A DNA stretch of 64,000 bases from CAYYJR01 sp964472305 (GTDB lineage Bacteria; Armatimonadota; Hebobacteria; CAIYQO01): NCBI GenBank assembly GCA_964472305.1, contig CAYYJR010000009.1, positions 1 through 64,000 on the forward strand, written 5' to 3'. The translations under genes and the position numbers were made by a program. Of the stretch, positions 1-8,935 are shown one piece after another. The notes under the pieces are model-generated. The model was not told the DNA's origin. It did not search any database and saw nothing but the letters and a program-made list of their open reading frames with translations. Each line of letters begins with the position of its first letter. Positions within the stretch are counted from its first letter, which is position 1.

Positions 1-8
1 GAATCCAC

Positions 9-1643
9 CTAAGAACCGGGAGGGTTCGCTGTCGACAAATGGGGTCCACCATAATATAGGTCAATAATATATTGATCTGTCGGACCAATATGTGGAGTGA
101 TATTATACTGGTAACGAATAAATAAGTGTTGCTCAATATCAGTCGTGGCAACATTACCAGCAAGATATGCAAGGACAATTTGATCTTCAGAGTATTTATG
201 GTCATACTTTACACATTGTGTCTCTCCATTTGCATCTGCGCAAATTGCCACATTATACCCAGCAACGAAGTTTGTAAGTTGATTAATCGCTCCACCAAAA
301 TAATCTGCCCAAAGGTATTTATGTACATTACTTTTACCATGAGTCACATGGAAAAATTCATGTATGGTAGTCCCCCGAAACACAACAGGATTTTGTGGAT
401 TTTGAAATTCGTTTCCATATACGATGAACCATTCGTTTCTTGGGAAGGCCCAATCAGTATAAGCGCCAGCTCCATTCTCATGAATTAGAAATCGCGTAAT
501 CTTCCTCCTCTGTTTATCGTTTGTAGCCATTAAAGATTGATAGACATTCTTTGCTGCCGACTCAACCAATGAACGATTAATAGTAAAGTATATCGGCCTT
601 TCTATCGTCCATAGTATCGAAAGATCATTTGCCATGAATTCTACATAACGCGGGTTAACATAAGCAGTATCTCCTTGCCCTGCAGATAAACTTGTAACAT
701 TAATTGCAGTTGGCATAGATTCTCTTATTGAAATCAACGAATACAGGGATAGGTTATGTATTTTCACGTTCTCGATCACCAGGTTGCGCACGTCCACCGG
801 CAGCGTGGGCGCGACGGAGTCCAACGCGTCGTCTCCCTGTTTGAAGGGAATCTCGCTGGTCACGGCGCCGTTGACCTTCTTGATCGACAGCGTATGGGCC
901 CCATTATGCCCCATCTCCGGGATATACGGGTCCAGGTTCGGCGCCCAGGGGGTATCCCACAGCATGCGGTAACAGAGCGTGATCGGCTGTCCGCTTTGAT
1001 TCGCGACCGACGGCGCCTGCGACGCCTGTGGCCTCGCGTCGGGCAACAGGCCCGGCTGATAGACATACCAGTAGGCTGTCGAGGTGAAGTTCACGTTCCA
1101 ATCGGCATAAATCTTGTCGGGCGCGTAGTCATCCACCACCCGCACCACCGCGCTCTCGGCATTCACCCGCGTGCCGGGCGCCAGGGTGATCGCCAGCAGC
1201 GAGGACACGTTGCCGCCGACCGGCACTGCGCTCTTTTCTTCGGTAATATAACCGTCCCGGTCTTCCTGGTACAGCAATAACTGCGCCTCACAGACGGCGG
1301 CGGGGATCACCCGCGCCTTCACCATGTCGGTCACCTCGTCCGCCCCCAACCGGCTGTCCCAATTATACCTCAGAACGAGGGCTTGCGAATCGCAGACGTG
1401 CAATCCTTCCAGGTACACGACGGGCGTGACCTTGCCGTTCCCCAGATTCCAACTCGACGCGGGGAGACGCCCGCCTTGTTTTTGCCGCTTGCCGCACACC
1501 GCGAACTGGTTGCCGGCGGGGAGGGTGAGGGGAACAGAGGTCAAAGTTTTACCTGGTGTGCTTACTTGAAGGGCGCTTGGGGGCTGGCCTGTCAACCAGT
1601 GCGGCAGCGGCGGCATGAAGACATTCACCATCAGTACGTGCAC
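9..1643 (-). CDS. Protein of mixed composition with C-terminal HExxH metallopeptidase motif
   Basis: Open frame of 544 codons from a GTG at 1643; in-frame ATGs at 1631 and 1616 are equally possible. None has a clear Shine-Dalgarno sequence, and the frame stays open upstream, so the true N-terminus is uncertain or lost. Residues 1-290 are GC-rich and predicted beta-rich. Residues about 293-544 are encoded by clearly AT-rich DNA. The C-terminal half carries HEFFHVTHG at residues 428-436, a gluzincin-type HExxH zinc site, with no obvious distant third ligand that I can assign. There is no visible signal peptide or membrane segment. I do not recognise a family. Conserved N-terminal part plus compositionally foreign, enzyme-like C-terminus recalls polymorphic toxins with a peptidase toxin domain, but no immunity gene is visible because the window ends 9 bases after the stop. 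The peptidase call is supported by the motif only. Confidence 0.6.
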   Translation of the reverse strand: MHVLMVNVFMPPLPHWLTGQPPSALQVSTPGKTLTSVPLTLPAGNQFAVCGKRQKQGGRLPASSWNLGNGKVTPVVYLEGLHVCDSQALVLRYNWDSRLGADEVTDMVKARVIPAAVCEAQLLLYQEDRDGYITEEKSAVPVGGNVSSLLAITLAPGTRVNAESAVVRVVDDYAPDKIYADWNVNFTSTAYWYVYQPGLLPDARPQASQAPSVANQSGQPITLCYRMLWDTPWAPNLDPYIPEMGHNGAHTLSIKKVNGAVTSEIPFKQGDDALDSVAPTLPVDVRNLVIENVKIHNLSLYSLISIRESMPTAINVTSLSAGQGDTAYVNPRYVEFMANDLSILWTIERPIYFTINRSLVESAAKNVYQSLMATNDKQRRKITRFLIHENGAGAYTDWAFPRNEWFIVYGNEFQNPQNPVVFRGTTIHEFFHVTHGKSNVHKYLWADYFGGAINQLTNFVAGYNVAICADANGETQCVKYDHKYSEDQIVLAYLAGNVATTDIEQHLFIRYQYNITPHIGPTDQYIIDLYYGGPHLSTANPPGS

Positions 1644-1730
1644 ACCGGGAGAAGTGCAGAAGGTATTTCCGCGTCGGCGTGCAATACAAGAAGAGCCCTG
1701 CGGGCAATTCTCCTCATGAAGGATATCAGT

Positions 1731-3068
1731 ATGCCGAAAATCACCCTGATCGGCGCCGGAAGCGTCGTGTTTGCGAAGAACATTCTCTCGGACTGCCTGT
1801 CGTACCCCGAATTAGCGGACAGTACGATCGCATTGTTCGATATCGATCAAGGTCGCCTGCACACCGCTAAGAAGATGGCGCACCAGGTGGCGAACATATG
1901 GAAGGCGAATCCGAAAATTATCGCCACCACGGATCCTTGCGTGGCGCTGGAAAATGCCGACTACGCCGTCTTCATGTTCCAGGTCGGCGGTTACGAGCCG
2001 TCCACCGTTATCGACTTCGAAGTGCCGAAAAAATACGGGTTGCGCCAGACCATCGGCGACACGCTCGGGATCGGCGGCATCTTCCGCGCGTTGCGCACCA
2101 TCCCGGAGATGCTCAACTACGCCGCCATCATGGAAGATCTATGTCCGAATGTCACCGTGCTGAACTACGTCAACCCCATGGCGATGAATACCTGGGCGAT
2201 GCTGGAAGGCACCCCCATCCAGACCGTCGGGCTGTGCCACAGTGTACAGGGCAGTTATCGCCACCTGTGCGAGGCTATCGGCGTGAATCCTGACGAAGTG
2301 AACTACACTTGCGCGGGCATCAACCACATGGCGTATTATCTGACGCTGGAACACAACGGCGAGGACCTGTATCCGCGTATCTTCGACAAGGTGAGCAGCG
2401 GCGAATATGCCCCCGACTGGGATCGCGTACGGCTGGATATGATGATGCGCATCGGCTATTACATCACCGAATCCAGCGAACATTTCAGCGAATACAATCC
2501 GTGGTACATCAAACGCGATCGGCCTGACTTGATCGAGCGCTACAACATTCCCCTTGACGAATATCCGCGCCGCTGCATCAGCCAGAACCAGTGGTGGCAG
2601 AATCTGGCCGCTGACATGGAGGCCGGCAAGGGATTCGAGGATCTGCATCGCTCGCACGAGTATGGCTCACGCATCATTCATGCCATGGAGACGGGTGAAC
2701 CGACCGTGATCCATGGGAATGTGCTGAACGACGGACTGATCGACAATCTGCCCGACCGCTGTTGCGTCGAAGTCCCCTGCCTGATTGACAAAAACGGCAT
2801 TCAGCCCATGAAAATCGGTACCTTGCCGCCACACCTGGCCGCAATGAACCGCACCAACATCAGCGTGCAGGAGATGACGGTCGCCGCCGTGCTGACGGGC
2901 GTGAAGGGCTACGTCTACCACGCCGCCATGCTCGACCCGCACACCGCCGCCGAACTGAGCCTGGACGAAATCTGGTCGCTGGTCGATGATCTCTTCGAAG
3001 CCCACGGCGACATGATCCCGTTGTTCCACGAACATACTCACCATTGCGGCTGCGGCTGCGACGAGTAG
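1731..3068 (+). CDS. melA: GH4 family glycosidase, alpha-galactosidase type
   Basis: Predicted 445-residue NAD- and metal-dependent GH4 glycosidase. These cytosolic enzymes hydrolyse glycosides through oxidation at C3 and elimination. The N-terminus has the dinucleotide-binding stretch ITLIGAGSVVFAKNIL. The metal ligands expected for GH4 are present as C169 (in LCHSVQGS) and H199 (in GINHMAY), the form seen in alpha-galactosidase (MelA) members rather than 6-phosphoglycosidases. Length is normal for MelA. ATG 1731 was chosen because AAGGA lies 7 bases upstream (1719-1723); an in-frame ATG at 1716 is the alternative. The last residues form a His/Cys-rich tail (HEHTHHCGCGCDE) not expected for the family. 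It is followed by a strong hairpin at 3091-3119 and converges on a NagB-like gene. Alpha-galacturonidase or alpha-glucosidase activity cannot be excluded. Confidence 0.88.
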   Translation: MPKITLIGAGSVVFAKNILSDCLSYPELADSTIALFDIDQGRLHTAKKMAHQVANIWKANPKIIATTDPCVALENADYAVFMFQVGGYEPSTVIDFEVPKKYGLRQTIGDTLGIGGIFRALRTIPEMLNYAAIMEDLCPNVTVLNYVNPMAMNTWAMLEGTPIQTVGLCHSVQGSYRHLCEAIGVNPDEVNYTCAGINHMAYYLTLEHNGEDLYPRIFDKVSSGEYAPDWDRVRLDMMMRIGYYITESSEHFSEYNPWYIKRDRPDLIERYNIPLDEYPRRCISQNQWWQNLAADMEAGKGFEDLHRSHEYGSRIIHAMETGEPTVIHGNVLNDGLIDNLPDRCCVEVPCLIDKNGIQPMKIGTLPPHLAAMNRTNISVQEMTVAAVLTGVKGYVYHAAMLDPHTAAELSLDEIWSLVDDLFEAHGDMIPLFHEHTHHCGCGCDE

Positions 3069-3090
3069 CATTCGCCACCCGTAACATGTC

Positions 3091-3119
3091 GAGCGCCGTG
3101 ATCGTCGATCACGGCGCTC
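3091..3119. terminator. Perfect hairpin between convergent genes
   Basis: A 14-base inverted repeat (3091-3104 against 3106-3119) with an effectively 3-base loop lies 22 bases after the GH4 stop. It sits between convergent genes and could serve either strand. No T-run follows on either side. Confidence 0.6.
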
Positions 3120-3252
3120 GCTGTTCGTGTGGTCGATATGAATCTGCTCAATGACCGCATTCGCCCCAGCCCCGCTGTATCTCGGCGCGAACCGATCCAC
3201 CGTGCGGAGTGTTAACGGCTATCACTCACCATCTTCAGATCACGCACCGCGC

Positions 3253-4182
3253 CTAATGCATCTCCGCCGCCACCGTTCCAAGGCCGAAGCGGTAGTAGTG
3301 AAAATGCACGTTGGGATGATCCGCCAACAGTGACATGGGCACCGCGCTGTCGGGAACGCGCTTGGAGATCATGAGCGCGCTCAGGCGCTGACCGAGCGGA
3401 TTGTCGTGACAACCGGCTTGCCAGATGGATACTTTCTCCGCCTTCCACGTTTCCACCGGGCCGACGGAAGCGGCTTGAACGGGCACCATGGCCACGTTGC
3501 CGCCACCGGAGGTACGCGCATTCTGGATGATGGTCATCGGGTGCAGGTCCACGATGCGCGTCTTCAGCCTGCGGTATTCGGCGGGGGACGGCGGTGCGTC
3601 GCACCAGGCGCCGGTGCGGCGCGGCGGATCGTTGAACGCCCAGTGCTTCACCTCCCCCTGGCCACCTTGCATCACCACGCAGCGCACCTGATCATAGCTG
3701 CGGCTGTATGCCTCCAGGTCGCCGGTGGGGAAATGCATCTGCTCCGCCGGCATACGCAACGCCGGGTCGATCAGGTTGAAGCACAACTCCATATCCGCCT
3801 TCGCGAAGGACAACGGGTGAGTGATGGGCACCGGTTTGCCGTCCTCAACCCACTCGTCCATGCCCCAAAAATGGGCGTTGTGCAGCTTGAGGCCCAGTGC
3901 GTTCACGATGCGCGCCACCAACGGCAACTGCTCGGTGGGGCCGATCGGTCCACAGATGCCGGTCGGGTTGTCCGGTGTCGATTGCTGCCAGGCGCTGATA
4001 TATTCCAGCGCCTCCGCCAGGTAGAATTCTTCCAGCGTATCATAAAAGGACATCTGAAAACCGGGCCGCGCCAGCTCCAGCATATCTTGCGGCTCCAGCC
4101 GGGCGGCATCCTGAATGAGTTCCGGGTCAAGCGTGGTGTAATCCCACCATTCCGGTGCGACTTTACTGATGGGGCGTGCCAT
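3253..4182 (-). CDS. Glucosamine-6-phosphate deaminase/isomerase-like protein (NagB superfamily)
   Basis: A 309-residue protein of the NagB/6-phosphogluconolactonase fold. The C-terminal half has a NagB-like active-site stretch (GGQGEVKHWAFNDP, where NagB has G-x-G-x-D-G-H-x-A-F-N-E-P) and the typical end LADHPNVHFHYYRFG. The general-base aspartate of the canonical motif is replaced, so the activity may differ from classical GlcN6P deamination. ATG 4182 is supported by GGAGGA 6-8 bases upstream (about 4189-4194); the longer frame to 4350 would run into the preceding gene. It converges on the GH4 gene and lies 55 bases downstream of the coiled-coil lipoprotein gene, so it could be read by that operon or by its own promoter. 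Likely a sugar-phosphate isomerase or lactonase of carbohydrate breakdown. Confidence 0.72.
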   Translation of the reverse strand: MARPISKVAPEWWDYTTLDPELIQDAARLEPQDMLELARPGFQMSFYDTLEEFYLAEALEYISAWQQSTPDNPTGICGPIGPTEQLPLVARIVNALGLKLHNAHFWGMDEWVEDGKPVPITHPLSFAKADMELCFNLIDPALRMPAEQMHFPTGDLEAYSRSYDQVRCVVMQGGQGEVKHWAFNDPPRRTGAWCDAPPSPAEYRRLKTRIVDLHPMTIIQNARTSGGGNVAMVPVQAASVGPVETWKAEKVSIWQAGCHDNPLGQRLSALMISKRVPDSAVPMSLLADHPNVHFHYYRFGLGTVAAEMH

Positions 4183-4237
4183 GGGGGTTTCCTCCTCAAT
4201 GTGATATGCCGGGCGATAAATGGTCCCACGTATCGGG

Positions 4238-5527
4238 TTACTTTGTATTTTCCGGCCAATATCCGCCAAGCCAGGCGCGCACGTCATTGGTGACGTCCTT
4301 GCCGGTCGGCTGATCGACGGTGATCTGGAATCCATGCTGCAGGGCAACACTGCGCGCGGCGTCGGCGGTATCCCGCGCGATGACGCCGGTGAGGGCGATA
4401 CGCCGCAATGTCAGGCGGTGCACCGTTTCATCGATAGTGCGCACCGCGGCCAGCCGCTGTTGCAGGCTTTTGAAATTCGCGTTATTGATGGAATGATGAA
4501 ATTCCAAGGTCTCGATTTCCAGCGGGTGCGTAGGTGTTTCCGCCATGTCGAAGGTCGGCGTCGTCACTGTCTCTATATCACGAGATCTTTCCGCGGATGG
4601 TTCCGGCGACGGCTTCCATTGCTCGATCGCCTGGCGCCGATTGCGATGCGCCACTTTCATTTGCGCGAGGATACTTTCATTCCGCGCGCTGGCGGCGGCA
4701 AGGGCAGCCGTTAACTTTTGATCCACCCGCGCCAGCTCCCCACCCTCGCCTTCATAGTTGCGGCGGTCGCGCTCATATTTCGCGCGCAGCGTGGCTGCTT
4801 CCGCGTCCAGTTTCGCGGCTTCGCGCGCCAGCGCCGCGTTGCGCGCGCTCTGTTGTTCAACCCGCTGTTGTTGCTCTGCAATTTCTTTCGCCAACTTGGT
4901 ACGCTGGCGCGACTTCAGTTGTTGCTGGCTGCTCAGGAATGCCTTTTTCGCCTCCAGGCTCGCGCGGTTGCTCTCATAACGATCCTTCGCGGTATCCGCT
5001 TCCCGGCGGGCCGTTCGGACACGGCTTTCCAGCAAGGCCAGGTTCCACCCACTTTGCAAAATATCGGCACGATAGCGTTGGGCGATGGCATCTTTTTCGT
5101 TGCTGGCCTTGTGGCGCAGGGTGGCTTCAATGACAGGCATCTCTTCGGCAATCTTCATGCGCTGTTCACGCTCATGGCGCAGGAAGCTGCGGTCTTCCTC
5201 AGCGAGCTGACGTGACCGCACGCGCTCCGGAGACTTTACCGGCAACGCGGCCAGACCCGGAAGGCGCGATGGGGCGGGCGACGGCAGTGTGGCGAGTGGA
5301 GGCGATTCCTCGCGCACATATTCCGGTGGTAAGGCGAATGTTTGGCGATCCAGCAGGCGGCGGCGTTGTTCAGCCAGGCCTTCCAGGCGGCGGTCCAGAT
5401 CATCGACCATCGCCTGGTTAGGATGCAGCGGTGTCAACGCCGACAGGCGCACCCATCCGGCCGTGGGAGGCACGGGTTTGCGACAGCCGGACAGCATGGC
5501 GCACAACAACAGCGCCGCGAAGAGCAT
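4238..5527 (-). CDS. Coiled-coil envelope lipoprotein of unknown function
   Basis: Predicted 429-residue lipoprotein. ATG 5527 begins a lipoprotein signal, LFAALLLCAMLSGC, with the lipobox cysteine at residue 15. The middle of the protein, roughly residues 60-300, is strongly charged and rich in Glu, Lys, Arg, Gln and Ala with heptad character, so a long periplasmic coiled coil is expected. The C-terminal part is globular and hydrophobic. It is the fourth gene of the sigma-bamA-skp operon, 40 bases after the Skp-like gene, which suggests a role in outer-membrane protein assembly or in linking membrane and cell wall. I do not recognise a family. The longer frame to 5665 overlaps the upstream gene and would hide the signal peptide, so it was not used. 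No good Shine-Dalgarno was seen for 5527. Confidence 0.72.
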   Translation of the reverse strand: MLFAALLLCAMLSGCRKPVPPTAGWVRLSALTPLHPNQAMVDDLDRRLEGLAEQRRRLLDRQTFALPPEYVREESPPLATLPSPAPSRLPGLAALPVKSPERVRSRQLAEEDRSFLRHEREQRMKIAEEMPVIEATLRHKASNEKDAIAQRYRADILQSGWNLALLESRVRTARREADTAKDRYESNRASLEAKKAFLSSQQQLKSRQRTKLAKEIAEQQQRVEQQSARNAALAREAAKLDAEAATLRAKYERDRRNYEGEGGELARVDQKLTAALAAASARNESILAQMKVAHRNRRQAIEQWKPSPEPSAERSRDIETVTTPTFDMAETPTHPLEIETLEFHHSINNANFKSLQQRLAAVRTIDETVHRLTLRRIALTGVIARDTADAARSVALQHGFQITVDQPTGKDVTNDVRAWLGGYWPENTK

Positions 5528-5567
5528 ACCCCACGGCCCCGAACGCGCGCGCCATGCTGCCTGCCGA

Positions 5568-6275
5568 CTATTTATGCGCCGGTGGCACCAGCATTTCCGG
5601 CTTGAACGTGTTGTTGAGTTGCGCAACCACGTCATTGGAGATGTCCGTGCCTCCCCAGAGTACAAATCGCTCCATCCCTTCCTGCGACTGGATGGAACTG
5701 TTCAGCACAATCGACAGTTTCTTCTCTTTCGCCACGCTGGCGATGGCTTTATCAACCAGATCATATAAGACTTTACTGTAGCGCGCCAACTCATCCTGCA
5801 CCTCATTCGACAGCTTATCACCCATCTCATTCAATGTAGCCGTTGTCTCCTTGAGCTGTGTGTCCAGCGCGGTGAAGCGCGTCTTCTCCTCGGCGGTCAA
5901 TTTGCCTTCGCCTTTGTCCGTTAACGCCTTGTATTCGTCAAGGTTCTTCTTCGCCAGGCCTTCAAGTTCGCGAATCCGCTCCGGATTCACCTTCACCGGG
6001 CTCCCCGCCAACCGCTTGTATTCTTCAAACAATTCGGGGGTCAATCCCTGTGCCTTTTGCATGGTATCGAAGACGTCTTTACGCGCCTTGCGGAATTCGG
6101 ACAGGGCATCATTCGCTTTCTGTGATCCGACATAGCCTTTGGCGATGGCATCCAGATCGACCACCCCGATACCACTGACCGGTGCGGCCGCGGGTGCTGG
6201 TGCGGCATGCACCAGCACCATTGGCGCCAGCACCAGCAAGACAACGAGCATCCCCAAACGAAACATGTGAGACAT
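5568..6275 (-). CDS. skp: Skp/OmpH-like periplasmic chaperone
   Basis: A 235-residue exported protein of the OmpH/Skp family, periplasmic chaperones that hold unfolded outer-membrane proteins for the BAM complex. It has an N-terminal signal peptide (about residues 5-24, ending VHA-AP), the family start IGVVDLDAIAKGYVGSQKA, a long charged alpha-helical hairpin, and the C-terminal strand KKLSIVLNSS. It is longer than E. coli Skp (161) through an extended arm region. ATG 6275 has AAGGAG (6281-6286) 5-6 bases upstream; the ATG at 6299 lacks one. It lies 180 bases after bamA, as in many genomes, and is followed by the coiled-coil lipoprotein gene. Confidence 0.85.
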   Translation of the reverse strand: MSHMFRLGMLVVLLVLAPMVLVHAAPAPAAAPVSGIGVVDLDAIAKGYVGSQKANDALSEFRKARKDVFDTMQKAQGLTPELFEEYKRLAGSPVKVNPERIRELEGLAKKNLDEYKALTDKGEGKLTAEEKTRFTALDTQLKETTATLNEMGDKLSNEVQDELARYSKVLYDLVDKAIASVAKEKKLSIVLNSSIQSQEGMERFVLWGGTDISNDVVAQLNNTFKPEMLVPPAHK

Positions 6276-6454
6276 ACCGACTCCTTCAGCAAAAATCATG
6301 CCGCCACGACAGCGAGCACATTACATATCGCTTTCTATCCCTTCCGCCCTAATGTTCCCACTCGGCGGAACGGCAAACGACACAGTCGAGCCACGTATGG
6401 AAAACACGCGGCCGTTTGTACGCGACGGCAAGGCGATACCACGATCGGCTCAAG

Positions 6455-8206
6455 TTAGAATGTCGAACCGACGCCAAAGTGGAACTCTTTACCGCCTTCA
6501 GTATTCAATCCATAGTCCAACCGCAGCGGACCGATGGGGGTTTGCACGCGAATGCCGATCCCGTAGCCGGTATGCAGCTTGAAGGAGGGATCACCGAATC
6601 CCTGCGCGAATTTGCCGCCCCAGGTGTCGCCAAAGTCGACAAATGTCACGCCTTGCAAAGCACCGGTGATCGGAATGCGCAGTTCGGTATTCAGCAACAG
6701 CATATTTTTTCCCGGGAAACGATCCTCCTGGAATCCGCGCAGCGTATCAGCGCCTCCCAGCAGAAACTGATCGAGGAAGGGCGGTGCACCGGTGATGGTA
6801 CCCGCCATCAGACGTGACGCGAAGACCAGCGGAGTTTTCGCCACGCCTGGCTTCGCAGCCGACTTTTTATCCGCCTGCTTTGACCAGTAACCGCGCAGCT
6901 CACCGGTGAACTTGGTAAAACGCGCGCCGCCGAAACCGGCCAACTCGGTGCCCAGGTTGGTGTAAGTGCCTTTCGTCGGATTCAGGAAGATGTCACGCGT
7001 ATCGCGGGTGGCAGCCAGGGTGATGCTGCGCACATCGGAGCCTTCCAACAATTCCGGCGGCACCGCGCTGTCGTTTTCCGGTGTGGCGGATACCTTGTCG
7101 GCGCGCATGGTAATATTGGCCCGCGTGCGCGTGTCCGCACTGATCGGACGGCCGAAGGTGATGTTGCCGCCGTTTCGCTTTTCGTTGTAGATGAAGGTCT
7201 GATTCACCTGCACCGCCTGGCGCAAAATAGTGCGATTATACAGATTCAGCGTCATATTGGTGCGTTCATCATCGATCCAGGGGTTGGAGTAGGACAACTG
7301 ATAGCTGGATTCAGCGCCGAATTGCGCACGCGCGCTTAAACTGGTTCCGCTGCCGTAGACGTTGGTGTCGGACACGTCGACGAAACCGATCAGGCCTTTG
7401 ATGTTGCTGTGCCCAAAGCCAACGGAAGCCAGGCCGGTGCGTCGCTCCACGACGCGAATCACGATCACCAGCGTGCCGGGTTCGGTACCGGACTCCGGTA
7501 CCGCGGTCACTTCCTGGAAGATGTTCAGATTTTGCAGGTTCTGCAGCGACTTGCGCACCTCGATTTCGTTATACACATCACCGGGTTTGAGGTTGGTCAG
7601 CTCGCGCAGAATTACGTAATCTTTCGTCTTTGTCTTACCCTCGATGCGCACCTCACTAATCTTCGGCTCGAAAATGGTGAATTCCAGTTTGCCGTCCGGG
7701 GTAATGTTAATATTTGTCACGGTGACCAGGGTATACCCCAACGCCGCATAAGCCTGCTTGATGCGCCCGGCATCAGCGGCGACCACGTCGCGGTTAAGCA
7801 CCTGATTGGGCTGCGTCTGGATCACCTTCAGCAGGTCGGCGTTCTTCAACCGGGTGTTGCCGATAAACGCAATCTGCGTAACGATGGGATTTTCCACCAC
7901 GGCAAACAGCAGGCGCACGCCGTCGGCCATGGGCTCAGTACGGTAGTCGGCACGGAAAAACCACCCCAACTGCCGCAGCATCTCGACGTCTTTTTCCGCC
8001 GTTTGCGCGCTGAAAACCTGCCCTACCTGCGACTGAATGCGTTTTTGCACGTCATCCTGCACAGTCTGCGACACATGCTGATATCCGGTCACCTCAATGG
8101 CACGGATCACCGTTTGTGCCGGAGCCTGCGCGCGGGCGGCGCCGCCGACCAGACATGATCCGAGGATAACCGCGATCCCTATTGACAGGGTGATGAGACG
8201 ATGCAT
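6455..8206 (-). CDS. bamA: Outer-membrane protein assembly factor BamA (Omp85 family)
   Basis: A 583-residue Omp85 protein that inserts beta-barrel proteins into the outer membrane. It has a signal peptide (to about residue 26, ARA-QAP), about three POTRA repeats (roughly 34-110, 111-185 and 187-260) and a C-terminal 16-strand-type barrel that ends in phenylalanine (FHFGVGSTF). The loop-6 motif is present as TLRGFQEDRFPG. It is shorter than E. coli BamA (810, five POTRAs) and resembles forms with few POTRAs. AGGAGG lies 6 bases before ATG 8206. The sigma-factor stop is only 9 bases upstream, so the two are almost certainly co-transcribed. TamA or a two-partner transporter is unlikely given the adjacent Skp-like gene. 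Confidence 0.92.
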   Translation of the reverse strand: MHRLITLSIGIAVILGSCLVGGAARAQAPAQTVIRAIEVTGYQHVSQTVQDDVQKRIQSQVGQVFSAQTAEKDVEMLRQLGWFFRADYRTEPMADGVRLLFAVVENPIVTQIAFIGNTRLKNADLLKVIQTQPNQVLNRDVVAADAGRIKQAYAALGYTLVTVTNINITPDGKLEFTIFEPKISEVRIEGKTKTKDYVILRELTNLKPGDVYNEIEVRKSLQNLQNLNIFQEVTAVPESGTEPGTLVIVIRVVERRTGLASVGFGHSNIKGLIGFVDVSDTNVYGSGTSLSARAQFGAESSYQLSYSNPWIDDERTNMTLNLYNRTILRQAVQVNQTFIYNEKRNGGNITFGRPISADTRTRANITMRADKVSATPENDSAVPPELLEGSDVRSITLAATRDTRDIFLNPTKGTYTNLGTELAGFGGARFTKFTGELRGYWSKQADKKSAAKPGVAKTPLVFASRLMAGTITGAPPFLDQFLLGGADTLRGFQEDRFPGKNMLLLNTELRIPITGALQGVTFVDFGDTWGGKFAQGFGDPSFKLHTGYGIGIRVQTPIGPLRLDYGLNTEGGKEFHFGVGSTF

Positions 8207-8215
8207 TCGTTCCTC

Positions 8216-8839
8216 CTATTCTTCCGGCGATGCTGCCTGGCTAGATTCGCTCTCCGGGGGACGGAGATGAGGGCCCAGGATTTTTCGCAGATGCCCACGC
8301 GCACGAAAGATGCGGCTTTTGACCGCTTCGACCGAGCACCCGGTAATCTGGGCGACTTCCTGGTACGACAGTCCCTGGACGTCGCGCAATAAAATGACGG
8401 TGCGCAAATCTGGTGACAGACCCATGATGGCCTGTTGAATCAACTCCTGTAAATCATGGCCTTCCAGCACGCGTTCAGGGGATTGCGTAAAGTCCTCGAT
8501 GTCGCGTTCCATTTCTTTCCCATCGGACATGATCGGCGCATCAAGCGATACCACTTCAATACGCGCGCTTCGGTCGCGCTTGCGAAAATAGTTTTTACAC
8601 AAATTCACCGCAATGCGGTAAAGCCAGGTGTAGGCCTGCGCTTCTCCGCGAAAACGGTCATAGGCACGCAACGCATGCAAAAAAGTCTGCGATGTCAGAT
8701 CAGTCGCGTCTTCAAAATCGCCGACCATGCGGTAAATCAGATTAAAAATACCCTTCTCGTAGCGTGTGAAGAGAACTTCGAATGGGGGAAGGGCCGTCGC
8801 CGCGATACCTGTGCTCGATTGCTGCTGGGTTTCGGCCAT
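8216..8839 (-). CDS. ECF-type RNA polymerase sigma factor
   Basis: A 207-residue group 4 sigma factor. Region 2 runs from FEVLFTRYEKGIFNLIY through the -10 recognition helix (DLTSQTFLHALRAYDRF) to about residue 85. Region 4 is a clear helix-turn-helix, LSYQEVAQITGCSVEAVKSR, near residues 155-175. There is no region 3 and no C-terminal extension. ATG 8839 is preferred because AGGA lies 7 bases upstream; a GTG at 8845 is possible. It is the first gene of the operon with bamA and the Skp-like gene, and no anti-sigma gene is adjacent, so regulation may be transcriptional or by an unlinked partner. Its position suggests control of envelope functions in the manner of RpoE, which is an inference. 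Confidence 0.92.
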   Translation of the reverse strand: MAETQQQSSTGIAATALPPFEVLFTRYEKGIFNLIYRMVGDFEDATDLTSQTFLHALRAYDRFRGEAQAYTWLYRIAVNLCKNYFRKRDRSARIEVVSLDAPIMSDGKEMERDIEDFTQSPERVLEGHDLQELIQQAIMGLSPDLRTVILLRDVQGLSYQEVAQITGCSVEAVKSRIFRARGHLRKILGPHLRPPESESSQAASPEE

Positions 8840-8935
8840 ACACACGTCCTGCCCACTTCAACGCATTCCGTCGGTCAGCGCACATTCGGCTGCCACTCAA
8901 AGACGGACAACTGGGAAGGGGTGTCAGTTGGTCAA

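Noticed and set aside
3406..4293. 295-codon open frame on the plus strand
   Set aside because: Opposite the NagB-like gene, which has a strong ribosome site and family motifs.
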